A stretch of DNA of 64,000 nt, taken from the NCBI RefSeq assembly GCF_900129035.1, contig NZ_FQTW01000007.1:54462-118461 (forward strand). Reading direction: 5' to 3'. Positions 55,332 through 63,914 of the stretch are shown in pieces (within the stretch, counting starts at the first letter, position 1; each line of letters opens with the position of its first letter). The translations under genes were made by a program, and so were the position numbers. Under the pieces are notes generated by a model. The model made no database searches. It was given only the letters and a program-made list of their open reading frames with translations, and was not told the DNA's origin. Origin of the DNA: Psychroflexus salarius. Lineage in GTDB: Bacteria > Bacteroidota > Bacteroidia > Flavobacteriales > Flavobacteriaceae.

Positions 55332-55685
55332 TCAAATCTTCGTTTTAATATATTTTTTGTAACCTATTAATAATTTTCTAACCAAATTTAATTGTTTTTC
55401 AATAGGCTCAATATCATTTGCAGTATAATCTAAATTTTTAGCAATGATGACAAGGGTATCCACTTCACTTGCTGAACCCATTGCAATTCCAATAAATTGA
55501 TGAAGTTCTTTTAAGCCATTTCTAGCACTACCTTCAGCAATATTAGTAGGTATCGAAACAGCAGCTCTTCTTAACTGTGAAGTTAATCCATATGCTTCAG
55601 ATTTCGGAAACTGAGAACTCATTTTATAAATCATCTTGACCAAAACCATCGACTCTTTCCATACATCCAAATCTTTATGTCCCAT
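55332..55685 (-). CDS. Four-helix-bundle protein (S23/Avd-like), second intact copy
   Basis: 117 residues. Aligns without gaps to the copy at 35392 over the first 80 positions: Trp9 in LDVWKESMVLVK, FPKSEAYGLTSQLRRAAVSIPTNIAEG (26-52) and FIGIAMGSASEVDTL, but the C-terminal half is clearly diverged, so it is not a recent duplicate. It lies between wzm and wzt, which should be adjacent. Word repeats flank both sides within 250 nt. Nucleic-acid binding is the family's inferred property. Confidence 0.88.
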   Translation of the reverse strand: MGHKDLDVWKESMVLVKMIYKMSSQFPKSEAYGLTSQLRRAAVSIPTNIAEGSARNGLKELHQFIGIAMGSASEVDTLVIIAKNLDYTANDIEPIEKQLNLVRKLLIGYKKYIKTKI

Positions 55686-55928
55686 AATCTACACTTATTC
55701 TGACTATACTTTATTTTTTATTGATTTATCTATTTCATTGATTACTGGTTCTCGACTCCGCTCGAACCTCAAACAAAGATGAACAGCTCGAGCCTGAAAA
55801 ATAGATAGAATCGAATTTTTAGCACCAATATTCCATAACAAAATTACACAATTAAACCACTACACCATTCAACCATTACACCATTAAACCACTTCTCAAC
55901 TCCACCATTACACCATTCTTCCATTACA
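55686..55928. repeat. Spacer upstream of the second S23 gene ending in ATTACACC words
   Basis: 55686-55840 is unique sequence without a gene (a TCTCGACTCCGCTCGA-type stretch at 55750 is also found near 48118). 55855-55928 is a run of CCACTACACCATTCAACCATTACACC words in the inverted orientation, ending in the wzm stop codon region. Confidence 0.8.
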
Positions 55929-56807
55929 CTAAACCGTATCAATAAAACTCTTCTCAGTCCGGTTAAAAATCACCAAACCGACAAGAAAGACCACGACTGA
56001 AAAACCTAAGGCATAACCAAAACTCAGCCAAGAAAATAAGCCAACGTCCATCGTCATATAACGAAAACCTTCAATAATTTGTGCCAACGGATTATATTTA
56101 AATGCCCAGTAATATTCAGGTAAATCATTCTTTACTTTACTCATCGGAAACGGCACTGCCGAAAGGTACATCAACAATTGCACAGCAAAAGTTAATAATT
56201 GGGTTAAATCACGATACTTTGTGGTGAAGGCGGAAATAATCATCCCTAAACCTAAACCAGATAAGGCCATCATTAACACATAAACCGGAAACAGCAGTAA
56301 GTTACTATTAGGACTAACTGAAGCGCCCGAACTCACATAAAATACATAAAAGCCCACAAAGATACTCAGCTGAATCCCGAACTTCACTAAATTTGAAATG
56401 GTGATGGATAGCGGCATAATCACCCGCGGAAAATAAACCTTCCCAAAGATGTTCGCATTTTTAGTAAAAGTTCCTGAAGAACCCGTTAAGCACTGTTTAA
56501 AATAGCCCCAAGCTGAAATACCAGCGAGGTTAAATAAAAAATTAGGCACCGAACCTGTACTTACATTGGCCACATTATTAAAAATTAAGGTAAAAATAAC
56601 CGAGGTAAACAGCGGCTGAATTAAAAACCACAAAGGTCCCAAGATGGTTTGTTTATAGACCGTAACAATGTCACGTTTTACAAACAAAATCAACAAATCG
56701 CGGTAACGCCAAATTTCTTTAAAATTGAAATCAAGCAAAGGTTTATGCGGACTTATTTCATAGAGCCAGTCTTGCTGCTCTGCAACGGTTGAAGGTTCTT
56801 TACTCAC
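55929..56807 (-). CDS. wzm: Polysaccharide ABC exporter permease, Wzm type
   Basis: 292 residues, ABC-2 type membrane protein with about six hydrophobic segments from residue 50. The motif LLILFVKRDIVTVYKQTILGPLWFLIQPLFTSVIF is the conserved front of this family. Start is GTG at 56805-56807; the nearby ATG is in another frame and there is an in-frame stop upstream, so GTG is well supported. With Wzt it would export a completed or lipid-linked chain across the inner membrane. Its stop TAG is inside a repeat-like GTTTAGTGTAATGG. Confidence 0.92.
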   Translation of the reverse strand: MSKEPSTVAEQQDWLYEISPHKPLLDFNFKEIWRYRDLLILFVKRDIVTVYKQTILGPLWFLIQPLFTSVIFTLIFNNVANVSTGSVPNFLFNLAGISAWGYFKQCLTGSSGTFTKNANIFGKVYFPRVIMPLSITISNLVKFGIQLSIFVGFYVFYVSSGASVSPNSNLLLFPVYVLMMALSGLGLGMIISAFTTKYRDLTQLLTFAVQLLMYLSAVPFPMSKVKNDLPEYYWAFKYNPLAQIIEGFRYMTMDVGLFSWLSFGYALGFSVVVFLVGLVIFNRTEKSFIDTV

Positions 56808-56880
56808 TTGTAGTCATTTAGATTGGAGGGTAAAATTAAGTTTTATTTATGAAACGCAAAAATCTTATTTTGGGTTAAGC

Positions 56881-57350
56881 GGTTTTCAGTGAATGGTTGA
56901 CTAGTTGACTGGAGCTAAAAAGGTGTTTTCTGTTGACTGTAGACTGTAGACTGTTGACTGTTATCAGTGATTCGTGAATAGTGAAGCGTGAGCTGTGAGT
57001 CGTGTAATGGAATAATAGTATAATAGTAAAATCGGTTATCGGTTTTCAGTGAATGGTTGACTAGTTGACTGGAGCTAAAAAGGTGTTTTCTGTTGACTGT
57101 AGACTGTAGACTGTTGACTGTTATCAGTGAACCGTGAATCGGCTTGTTAGCTCTAAGCACTACGCTCTAGACTCTAAGATTTTTTACTTAAGGCTTTTAC
57201 GGCTTATAGCATATAGCTTTTTGTAGATTCGTGTAATGATGTAATGGTGTAGTTGAATAATAGTGTAATAGTAAAATCGGTTGTCTGTTGTCAGTGAATC
57301 GTGAAGAGTAGAGTTGGATTATGGCTTTCGGCTTATAGCTTACGGCTTTT
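56881..57350. repeat. Word repeats with a perfect 90-bp direct duplication
   Basis: 56881-56970 and 57041-57130 are identical over 90 bases, starting GGTTTTCAGTGAATGGTTGA and ending TGTTATCAGTGA, including GACTGTAGACTGTAGACTG heptamers. Between and after them are GTGTAATGG, GTAAAATCGG and TTTTTACTTAAGGC/TTATAGC words (an inverted TAAGCC module at about 57140-57232). No gene; wzm must be transcribed from a promoter somewhere in 56808-57529, but none was recognised. Confidence 0.93.
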
Positions 57351-57435
57351 TGAGGATTTGCATTTTCGTTAAGTTGTATTTTAAAAGATCCAAGCTTTTG
57401 AAATGTCACTATAAACAGCAAATGGAAGTTGACAC

Positions 57436-57490
57436 TTAAGCATAGCTAAGTCATACTTTAAGTATAGCTTAAGTATGGCTTAAGTATTAA
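57436..57490. repeat. Short tandem of a TTTAAGTATAGC-like word
   Basis: AAGTATAGCTTAAGTATGGCTTAAGTAT and a preceding TTAAGCATAGCTAAGTCAT form about four imperfect 12-nt units, echoing the CCCCTAAGTAT tandem at 17919-17962. Confidence 0.75.
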
Positions 57491-57525
57491 AACAAAAAGC
57501 GTATATAAAGGCAAAAAGCGTCAAA

Positions 57526-57562
57526 ATAAAAAAAGAGAACATCAACAAATGTTCTCTTTTTT
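57526..57562 (-). terminator. Strong terminator after the wza-wzc-dehydrogenase operon
   Basis: Stem AAGAGAACAT/ATGTTCTCTT with a six-base loop, flanked by A-run and T-run so it can work in both directions. It follows the dehydrogenase gene on the minus strand, so wzm and the rest of the locus downstream need a separate promoter. Confidence 0.92.
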
Positions 57563-57586
57563 AAAATATAATCTTGTTAAAAAGGC

Positions 57587-58870
57587 TTATAAACGACCAT
57601 CCACCTGCGCTTTAGGCAAGCAAGATTTAACATCGAATAAAACAGAGTTTTTGTTTTGATAATTTGACAAATCAAGCTCTAAAAATTGCTGATGTGAAAC
57701 CGCTAGAACAACCGCATCATAAGTTGATGAAACTTCATCTAGTCTAAGTAAATCAATATCAAATAATGACTTCACTTCTGCTTTATCAGCCCAAGGATCA
57801 CAAACATCAACTTGCATGTTGTAGGCCTTCAACTCCTCTATCACATCAATGGCTTTAGTATTTCGGGTATCAGGACAGTTTTCTTTAAATGTAATCCCTA
57901 AAACTAAAGCTTTTCCATTTTTAACCTTAGCTTCTTTATTGAGCATGAGTTTAATCACTTCAGAGGCAACATAACGCCCCATACCATCATTCATTCGTCG
58001 GCCAGATAAAATAATTTCAGGATTGTAACCAACTTCTATTGCTTTTTGAGCTAAATAATAAGGATCTACACCGATGCAATGTCCACCAACTAAACCTGGT
58101 GTGTATTTTATAAAATTCCACTTTGTTGCAGCCGCTTCTAGAACATCATCAGTATCTATATCTAAGAGTCTAAATATTTTTGAAAGTTCATTAACAAAAG
58201 CAATATTGATATCTCGTTGTGAATTTTCGATCACTTTAGCGGCTTCAGCAACTTTAATGCTTGGCGCTAAGTGAGTACCTGCAGTAATCACTTTAGCATA
58301 AAGATGATCGATGTATTGGGCAACCTCTGGCGTTGAACCTGAGGTAACTTTTAAAATTTTAGTAACGGTATGGGTTTTATCACCTGGATTAATGCGCTCA
58401 GGTGAATAGCCAGCATAAAAATCGGTATTAAATACTAAACCAGAAGATTGTTCAAGCACTGGCACACAAACTTCTTCGGTTACACCAGGATAAACGGTAG
58501 ACTCATAAACCACAATATCTCCTTTTTTAAGAACTTGACCAATGGTTTCACTAGCCTTGATGAGTGGTGTTAAAACAGGTTGTCTATTTTTATCAGTTGG
58601 TGTAGGTACGGTAACGATATGAATGTCTGCTTGTGATAAAACTTCAGCCGAAGCGGTAATAGTTAAACCACTTATTTCATCTTCTTTCAAAACCGATTGC
58701 AACAAGTGATCTTCAACTTCTAAAGTATGATCGTGACCTTGGTTTAACTCATCTACACGTGCTTTATTAATATCAAAACCAATAACTTTAAATTGTTCAG
58801 CAAAAGCTACCGCCAAAGGTAAACCGACATAGCCTAAGCCAATAATTGCAATACAGGGTTGTTTTTTCAT
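57587..58870 (-). CDS. UDP-N-acetyl-hexosamine (nucleotide-sugar) dehydrogenase, WbpO/TviB type
   Basis: 427 residues. Rossmann IAIIGLGYVGLPLAVAFAE (8-26), a central TVPTPTDKNRQPVL, YSPERINPGDKTHTV and the catalytic-cysteine motif LVGGHCIGVDPYYLAQK; C-terminal TFKENCPDTRNTKAIDVIEEL. Two-step oxidation of the sugar 6-OH to a uronate. The YSPERINPGD signature points to the UDP-GalNAc/ManNAc group rather than UDP-glucose, but the substrate is not proven. Third gene of the wza operon, 11 nt after wzc. Confidence 0.9.
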   Translation of the reverse strand: MKKQPCIAIIGLGYVGLPLAVAFAEQFKVIGFDINKARVDELNQGHDHTLEVEDHLLQSVLKEDEISGLTITASAEVLSQADIHIVTVPTPTDKNRQPVLTPLIKASETIGQVLKKGDIVVYESTVYPGVTEEVCVPVLEQSSGLVFNTDFYAGYSPERINPGDKTHTVTKILKVTSGSTPEVAQYIDHLYAKVITAGTHLAPSIKVAEAAKVIENSQRDINIAFVNELSKIFRLLDIDTDDVLEAAATKWNFIKYTPGLVGGHCIGVDPYYLAQKAIEVGYNPEIILSGRRMNDGMGRYVASEVIKLMLNKEAKVKNGKALVLGITFKENCPDTRNTKAIDVIEELKAYNMQVDVCDPWADKAEVKSLFDIDLLRLDEVSSTYDAVVLAVSHQQFLELDLSNYQNKNSVLFDVKSCLPKAQVDGRL

Positions 58871-58881
58871 TTTGGTTAATT

Positions 58882-61389
58882 TTATTTAAATAGTTTTCGG
58901 AGACGTTTTTTAATTTTTCGCTTAATTTTTTTACGCCAAGAATAGGTTTTTTCGAGCTCATGATAGCCGTTGCCATAACGCCCATAACCATAACCACCAT
59001 AACCGTAGCCGTAGCCATAACCGTAACCATAGCCGTAGCCATATTTGGCTTTATGCTCAAAGTAATTAAGTACAAAACTAATATTGCTTACTTCGCCTTT
59101 TTGGTACTTCTCGTTGATTAAACCTAGCATGCCATTTTTGGTATAGTTTTGGCGCACAAGGTACAAATTGGCATCGCTATATTTAAAAAGATTAACAGCA
59201 TCTGAAACAAGACCTATTGGCGGTGTATCAAGTACGATATGGTCATAACGCTTTTTAAGTTCATCGATAAAAGCATCCATTGTTTCACCCATTAATAATT
59301 CTGAAGGGTTTGGTGGGACCGGACCAGAGACTAATAAATCAAAGTTATCAAAATCTGTCTGTTGAATAACTTCATCAAGAGACTTTTGCCCTATCAGATA
59401 ATTTACAACGCCTGTATCATTCGTTAAATTGAAGTCATCAAAAATTTTAGGTTTACGTAAATCTAAACCTACCAAAATGGTTTTTTTACCACTCAAAGCA
59501 AACACTGAAGCTAAATTGATGGCCGTAAAAGTTTTTCCTTCACCACTAACAGATGAGGTAACTAAGGTGGTTTTAGTGGTTTGATCTGAAGACTTTTGTT
59601 GCTTATATAAAAATTGTAAACTCGCGCGAATACCTCTAAAGCTTTCTGAAATTGAAGATCTAGGTTTACTTAAAACAGCAAGATTAGAGTCCAGCGTACT
59701 TTTACCAATTAAGCCAATAACCGGGATTTGTGATAACTTCTCGATATCAGTTGGGTTTGATATCTTGTTATCTAACAAAACAATTATAAATACAAAAACT
59801 AAAGGAATTAGTGAACCTAACAAGATAGCCATAACATAATTAAGCTGGGTGTTGGGGCCAATTTTACCACCACCAGTATCTTTGGCTTCATCAATAATTT
59901 TAATGTCACTGACATTAGCCGCTTTAATCAGACTTGCTTCATTCCTTTTTTGAAGGAAAATAGTATAAGTATTTTGACTGATTTGGAAGCGTCGCTCTAT
60001 TTTTAGCAATTCTTGCTGGTCTTTAGGTAATTCACGGACTTCAGCTTCTATCTGTGCAATTTTAGTTTGCAAATCTCGACGCTGTTTACGTAGTAAATTT
60101 CTAGAAGAGCTCAAGTTTTCAAGAATCACCCGTTTTAATGCATCAATGTTTCGATCGATATCAGCGAAATTAGGCATTTTAGATTTTAAGCCATAACTAT
60201 AACTTCCTCTTTTTAATGATAATTCAACAATTTTCCCGACTGCCTCACTAATGCTAGATTCTTCAATCCCAGCGACTGAAGGTGCTGGCAAATTAGAATA
60301 ATCGGTGCGTTTAACTAGGTAGGTTTCGAGATCATCATAATAATCTAATTGGCGTTCAAGTGCAATAATCTCGTTATCGTATTCTCTTAGTTTCGATTTT
60401 AAATTGGCACTCTCTTCTGTTAAATCAATAATATCATTTTCAATTTTAAATTGATTTAACTCTCTTTCTACATCCGACAGTTCTTTAGACTTTTCAGTCA
60501 AAATACTATCAACAAATCGGATTGTTTTAGTGGCAAATAAGTTTTTCCGTTCTAGAGCATCCTGACTTAAAACTTTAACAGTTGTGTTGAGATAATCTAC
60601 TAATTCAGCCTTATTTTGACCTGTAAGGCTCAAGTTAATGATAGAAGAACCTTTAGATTCAGTTCTAATATCAATATTCTGGTAACGCTTTACTGTTGAA
60701 AAAAAACTTTTAAACTGAACGTAATAGGGTTTATTAAAGTTTATCGGATTTCCATTTAACAAGACTCTACCTTTAAAAAAAGGCGTATTAATGGTATCAC
60801 TAAACTGAAATACTTGTTTGTAAACTTGATTAGGAAGCATTTTTCGCTTAGACTCAAGCGTGCTATATTTTATTAAGTTAACTGCTTTTTGAGCTTTATC
60901 TAAATCTTTAAATTCAACTTTAAACTCAAACTGGTTAGAGTCAATTACCCTTATTTGAAAAGGAATCCCTTTAGCTTGGTACTTTAAAGTATCATCAAAA
61001 AAGAAGAATGGAACTTCATCATAAGCGTTGACTCTTTGATATTCCCCGTCTTTTTTATAATCAATATAAGAGCGTAGTTTTTTAACTACTTTCTCATTGT
61101 GGGTTCGCGTTGATAGAGTGGTTACAACCGTAGAAACTTTGTCTGAAACACCACCATAATTAAAGGTTAAACTAGTGTTAGCCGTAAACAAAGGATTGCT
61201 ATCATCTTTAACCGTAATCATACTACCAATTTTATATACGGGTAGTTTTCTAACATTAATGTAGTAGGCTATCCCTAAACCAATAAGCACACAAACAATT
61301 ACTAAGTACCAATAACTCAATATTTTAAAGATAAATCCTTTAAAATCGAAATTAGTGGTTTTGTCTTCTAACTCAAATTCTTCCTCCAT
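58882..61389 (-). CDS. wzc: Tyrosine-protein kinase and polysaccharide co-polymerase, Wzc type
   Basis: 835 residues. N-terminal transmembrane helix (about 30-50), large periplasmic part with coiled-coil heptads (about 300-480), second membrane helix (about 525-545) and a cytoplasmic BY-kinase. Walker A SSVSGEGKTFTAINLAS, Walker A' ILVGLDLRKPKI and Walker B HIVLDTPPIG are all present. The C-terminal tail has a run of Gly-Tyr dipeptides with about a dozen tyrosines, the expected autophosphorylation cluster. It governs chain length and export with Wza. It starts 2 nt after wza. Confidence 0.95.
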   Translation of the reverse strand: MEEEFELEDKTTNFDFKGFIFKILSYWYLVIVCVLIGLGIAYYINVRKLPVYKIGSMITVKDDSNPLFTANTSLTFNYGGVSDKVSTVVTTLSTRTHNEKVVKKLRSYIDYKKDGEYQRVNAYDEVPFFFFDDTLKYQAKGIPFQIRVIDSNQFEFKVEFKDLDKAQKAVNLIKYSTLESKRKMLPNQVYKQVFQFSDTINTPFFKGRVLLNGNPINFNKPYYVQFKSFFSTVKRYQNIDIRTESKGSSIINLSLTGQNKAELVDYLNTTVKVLSQDALERKNLFATKTIRFVDSILTEKSKELSDVERELNQFKIENDIIDLTEESANLKSKLREYDNEIIALERQLDYYDDLETYLVKRTDYSNLPAPSVAGIEESSISEAVGKIVELSLKRGSYSYGLKSKMPNFADIDRNIDALKRVILENLSSSRNLLRKQRRDLQTKIAQIEAEVRELPKDQQELLKIERRFQISQNTYTIFLQKRNEASLIKAANVSDIKIIDEAKDTGGGKIGPNTQLNYVMAILLGSLIPLVFVFIIVLLDNKISNPTDIEKLSQIPVIGLIGKSTLDSNLAVLSKPRSSISESFRGIRASLQFLYKQQKSSDQTTKTTLVTSSVSGEGKTFTAINLASVFALSGKKTILVGLDLRKPKIFDDFNLTNDTGVVNYLIGQKSLDEVIQQTDFDNFDLLVSGPVPPNPSELLMGETMDAFIDELKKRYDHIVLDTPPIGLVSDAVNLFKYSDANLYLVRQNYTKNGMLGLINEKYQKGEVSNISFVLNYFEHKAKYGYGYGYGYGYGYGYGGYGYGRYGNGYHELEKTYSWRKKIKRKIKKRLRKLFK

Positions 61390-61391
61390 AT

Positions 61392-62180
61392 TTACAATCT
61401 CAATAAAATAATAGTTATAGAGGTAACCACACCTAATATTGTCGTAAAAATAGCAAATGCATTCTCGCCTAAACCAATAGCTTTTTGAGGAAGTGTATCA
61501 ACAATGATTACATCATTAGGTTGAATATAATATTCATCTGAGGATAAAGCAGAAATATCGGTAAGGTCAACATTAAGCATTTGCTGACCACCAGGATATT
61601 GCCTTAAAATGCGAACATTTTTACGATCTCCATAAGTTGAAATATCTCCTGCATTAGCAATAGCTTCCATAATTGTGACTTGTTCTTTATAAATCACTTG
61701 ACTTCCGGTGCCAATTTCACCAATGGTTGTATACCTCAAACCAGCCAGTTTAACAGTTACAAAAATATTAGCTTCTTTCTTAAAATAATCTTTTAGCAAC
61801 TTGGTTTTTAAAGCCTGCTCAATTTCTTCCAGAGTTAACCCAATAACTTTAACTTTACCGAGCGTAGGGACGTCAATTTCACCTCTACGATCAACTAAAA
61901 AACCATCAAAATAAGCTTGCTCTTCAGTCGTTGCATTATTATTAACATTAGATACAGGATTAAACATTCCTACAACTTCTTGATCAAGCGCTTTAAAACG
62001 GACACTTAATAAATCATTGATTTGAACACGATAAGGTTCAGGGAGTTCTCTAAGCTGAAGGATAGAGTCTATGCTTTGCTTATCCTTGTTATTAGTTTGC
62101 AAATAATTTAAACGTTTAGTACTTATACATGAACTCAGAAAAACAACTGATAAACAAAGAAGAAGGATAGATTTACTCAT
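61392..62180 (-). CDS. wza: Outer-membrane polysaccharide export lipoprotein, Wza type
   Basis: 262 residues. Lipobox LSSC (Cys18) after a short hydrophobic signal; poly-export domain beginning YRVQINDLLSVRF with a central DRRGEIDVPTLGKVKVIGLTLEEIE; SLBB segment VTIMEAIANAGDISTYGDRKNVRIL; C-terminal hydrophobic helix at the end (about 240-262). The last helix forms the outer-membrane pore in Wza octamers. It leads the wza-wzc-dehydrogenase operon behind a good promoter at 62205-62234. Confidence 0.93.
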   Translation of the reverse strand: MSKSILLLCLSVVFLSSCISTKRLNYLQTNNKDKQSIDSILQLRELPEPYRVQINDLLSVRFKALDQEVVGMFNPVSNVNNNATTEEQAYFDGFLVDRRGEIDVPTLGKVKVIGLTLEEIEQALKTKLLKDYFKKEANIFVTVKLAGLRYTTIGEIGTGSQVIYKEQVTIMEAIANAGDISTYGDRKNVRILRQYPGGQQMLNVDLTDISALSSDEYYIQPNDVIIVDTLPQKAIGLGENAFAIFTTILGVVTSITIILLRL

Positions 62181-62204
62181 TAAAGACTAGTTATTTCTAA
62201 TAGA

Positions 62205-62234
62205 CAAATATAGTTTATAGAATTAGAAAACAAA
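62205..62234 (-). promoter_or_regulatory. Bacteroidota-type promoter for the wza operon
   Basis: Minus strand TTTG-N18-TATATTTG, matching both -33 and -7 boxes with normal spacing. The -7 box ends about 25 nt before the wza start codon, giving a leader of roughly 20 nt. Confidence 0.78.
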
Positions 62235-62261
62235 ACTATCCGAATAAATTAAAACTAAAAA

Positions 62262-62290
62262 AAAAGCCTTTCCTAAGGAAAAGCTTCTAC
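62262..62290 (-). terminator. Terminator after tRNA-Asp
   Basis: On the minus strand AAGCTTTTCC TTAGGAAAGGCTT forms a stem (TTTCCTTAGGAAA palindrome with AAGC/GCTT ends) followed by a T-run. It separates tRNA-Asp from wza. Confidence 0.8.
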
Positions 62291-62350
62291 AAAGTATTAA
62301 CTCTGATTTAATTGAATAATTAAATTATTCACAACACAACAAATTAAATG

Positions 62351-62424
62351 CGGTCTGGACGAGACTCGAACTCGCGACCCCCTGCGTGACAGGCAGGTAT
62401 TCTAACCAACTGAACTACCAGACC
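62351..62424 (-). tRNA. tRNA-Asp (anticodon GTC)
   Basis: Acceptor GGTCTGG pairs with CCAGACC; anticodon arm CCTGC-CTGTCAC-GCAGG gives GTC; T-arm GCGAG-TTCGAGT-CTCGT; discriminator G. Confidence 0.97.
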
Positions 62425-62442
62425 ATTTTACTTTTGCGATTG

Positions 62443-62472
62443 CAAATATAAAACCAATTTTTAAATCTGCAA
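62443..62472 (-). promoter_or_regulatory. Bacteroidota-type promoter for tRNA-Asp
   Basis: Minus strand TTG-N19-TATATTTG, 19 nt upstream of the mature tRNA 5' end. Both boxes and spacing match. Confidence 0.8.
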
Positions 62473-62507
62473 TAGATTTAGCTGCATATTTTAAATAAAA
62501 AAACAAG

Positions 62508-63422
62508 TTAATATCTAATAACCTGCTTATCAATAAAGTAAGTTCTCAGAAAAGTTTCAACTGATTGATTTACATCAACACTATAAAAAGGAAAGCCTTG
62601 CGCATTAGCTAAATCTTGAATTTTACGCAGGTGTTTATAAGCTTCTTTTTTGTATATACCTTTTATTTTATTAGCCTGTATATTCTCATTAATTTTATAT
62701 TCTAAATCATGAAGATTCAAGGATTCTAATTCAGAAAAATCAAAGTTCAATTCCGTTTTGAAATCTAATATGTTGAAGACTATAAGTCGATGTTTTTTAT
62801 ACTTGAAGAATTTAAAAGCCTCAAGAATATCTTGTGAATCATTTGAAAGGAAATCACTAAATATAACAACCACAGAACGCTTAGGAAGTGAATTCGCAAT
62901 CAGTTCAAAATTTAAAGCATAACTAGTACGAAAACCCGATTTATGAGAGTTAATTAAATTTTGTTCTAGATGTTGCAAAAGTAGATTATAATGATTGATA
63001 GTATTTTTGGTATTAGATGAATAATTTACATTATCAGTAAAACAACTTAAACCAAATGCATCACGTTGTTTTAAAAGAAGCTTCATTAAGACACTTATGC
63101 AAATAGATGAAAATCCAACTTTTTGATTGTAACGAGATGCTTCAACTGGATAGTACATGGATTTAGAAACATCTAGTATAAAGTGGCATCGTAAATTAGT
63201 TTCATCAACATACTTTTTAGTATAAAACTTATCAGTACGTCCATATAATTTCCAGTCAATATTCTTAGTACTTTGGCCGTTTATATACTGTTGATGTTCA
63301 GCGAATTCAGGTGAGAAACCATGAAACGGACTTTTATGAAGTCCTGATATGAAACCCTCTGCGATACGATTAATTAAAAATTGAAATTCAGTTAAATTAG
63401 GCTGGTCAAAAAAAAATGACAT
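62508..63422 (-). CDS. DUF58 domain-containing protein
   Basis: 304 residues. The family signature is RITEGFI..HKSPFHGFSPEFAEHQQYINGQSTKNIDWKLYGRTDKFYTKKYVDE-like start (N-terminal part, about 20-75), then a VWA-like core with ILDVSKSM (MIDAS-type DxSxS) and VVIFSDFLSND. DUF58 proteins usually sit beside a MoxR ATPase and BatA proteins; none is here, so the gene is isolated. Probable chaperone-like or protein-interaction role; no signal peptide. Confidence 0.85.
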   Translation of the reverse strand: MSFFFDQPNLTEFQFLINRIAEGFISGLHKSPFHGFSPEFAEHQQYINGQSTKNIDWKLYGRTDKFYTKKYVDETNLRCHFILDVSKSMYYPVEASRYNQKVGFSSICISVLMKLLLKQRDAFGLSCFTDNVNYSSNTKNTINHYNLLLQHLEQNLINSHKSGFRTSYALNFELIANSLPKRSVVVIFSDFLSNDSQDILEAFKFFKYKKHRLIVFNILDFKTELNFDFSELESLNLHDLEYKINENIQANKIKGIYKKEAYKHLRKIQDLANAQGFPFYSVDVNQSVETFLRTYFIDKQVIRY

Positions 63423-63476
63423 AAAAAAAGGTTTAGTTAATACTAAACCTTAAAGGTAAAAATATGAATCTATAAT

Positions 63477-63794
63477 TTACAAATTACTATCTAATATTTC
63501 AACATACGTTTCCTTTTGAGCAACACCGACCTGACGTTTAACTAATTCACCATTTTTAAAAACCAAAACAGTAGGTATATTTCTTACACCATATTTAGCA
63601 GCAAACTCTTGATTTTCGTCAACGTCTACTTTACCAATGATAGCTTTTCCTTCATAATCATTTGAAAGCTCGTCAATAATCGGAGCTAACATACGACAAG
63701 GACCACACCATGCAGCCCAAAAGTCAACTAAAACTGGTTTATCACTATTTAAAACCTTTTCTTCAAAATTTGAATCTTTTATTTCTAATGCCAT
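63477..63794 (-). CDS. trxA: Thioredoxin
   Basis: 105 residues from the ATG at 63792-63794 (MALEIKDSNFEEKV); the longer frame to 63812 adds an unlikely extension. Redox motif WCGPC (Cys30 and Cys33) sits in FWAAWCGPCRML, with PTVLVFKNGELVKRQVG containing the conserved cis-proline. Cytoplasmic dithiol reductant recycled by thioredoxin reductase. A separate unit from the DUF58 gene, 54 nt downstream. Confidence 0.96.
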   Translation of the reverse strand: MALEIKDSNFEEKVLNSDKPVLVDFWAAWCGPCRMLAPIIDELSNDYEGKAIIGKVDVDENQEFAAKYGVRNIPTVLVFKNGELVKRQVGVAQKETYVEILDSNL

Positions 63795-63865
63795 AATTTT
63801 AATTTTAAACAAAAATACTAAATATAAGATACAATAGGTAAAATTAAATGTAAATACTATCTAAA

Positions 63866-63904
63866 AAGTAAAAAACCCTTTAGAAGAATAATCTAAAGGG
63901 TTTT
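63866..63904 (-). terminator. Terminator at the end of the rRNA operon
   Basis: A stem of about 12 bp, ACCCTTTAGA/TCTAAAGGGT, followed by TTTTTTAC on the minus strand, directly behind the 5S rRNA. Confidence 0.92.
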
Positions 63905-63914
63905 GTTATAAAAG

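Noticed and set aside
55112..55348. Plus-strand 78-residue frame rich in Ser, Thr, Tyr
   Set aside because: It is a translation of ATTACAC-type repeat words with no protein-like composition. Similar frames at 25837-26043, 26216-26462, 46729-46935 and 56915-57421 were dropped for the same reason.
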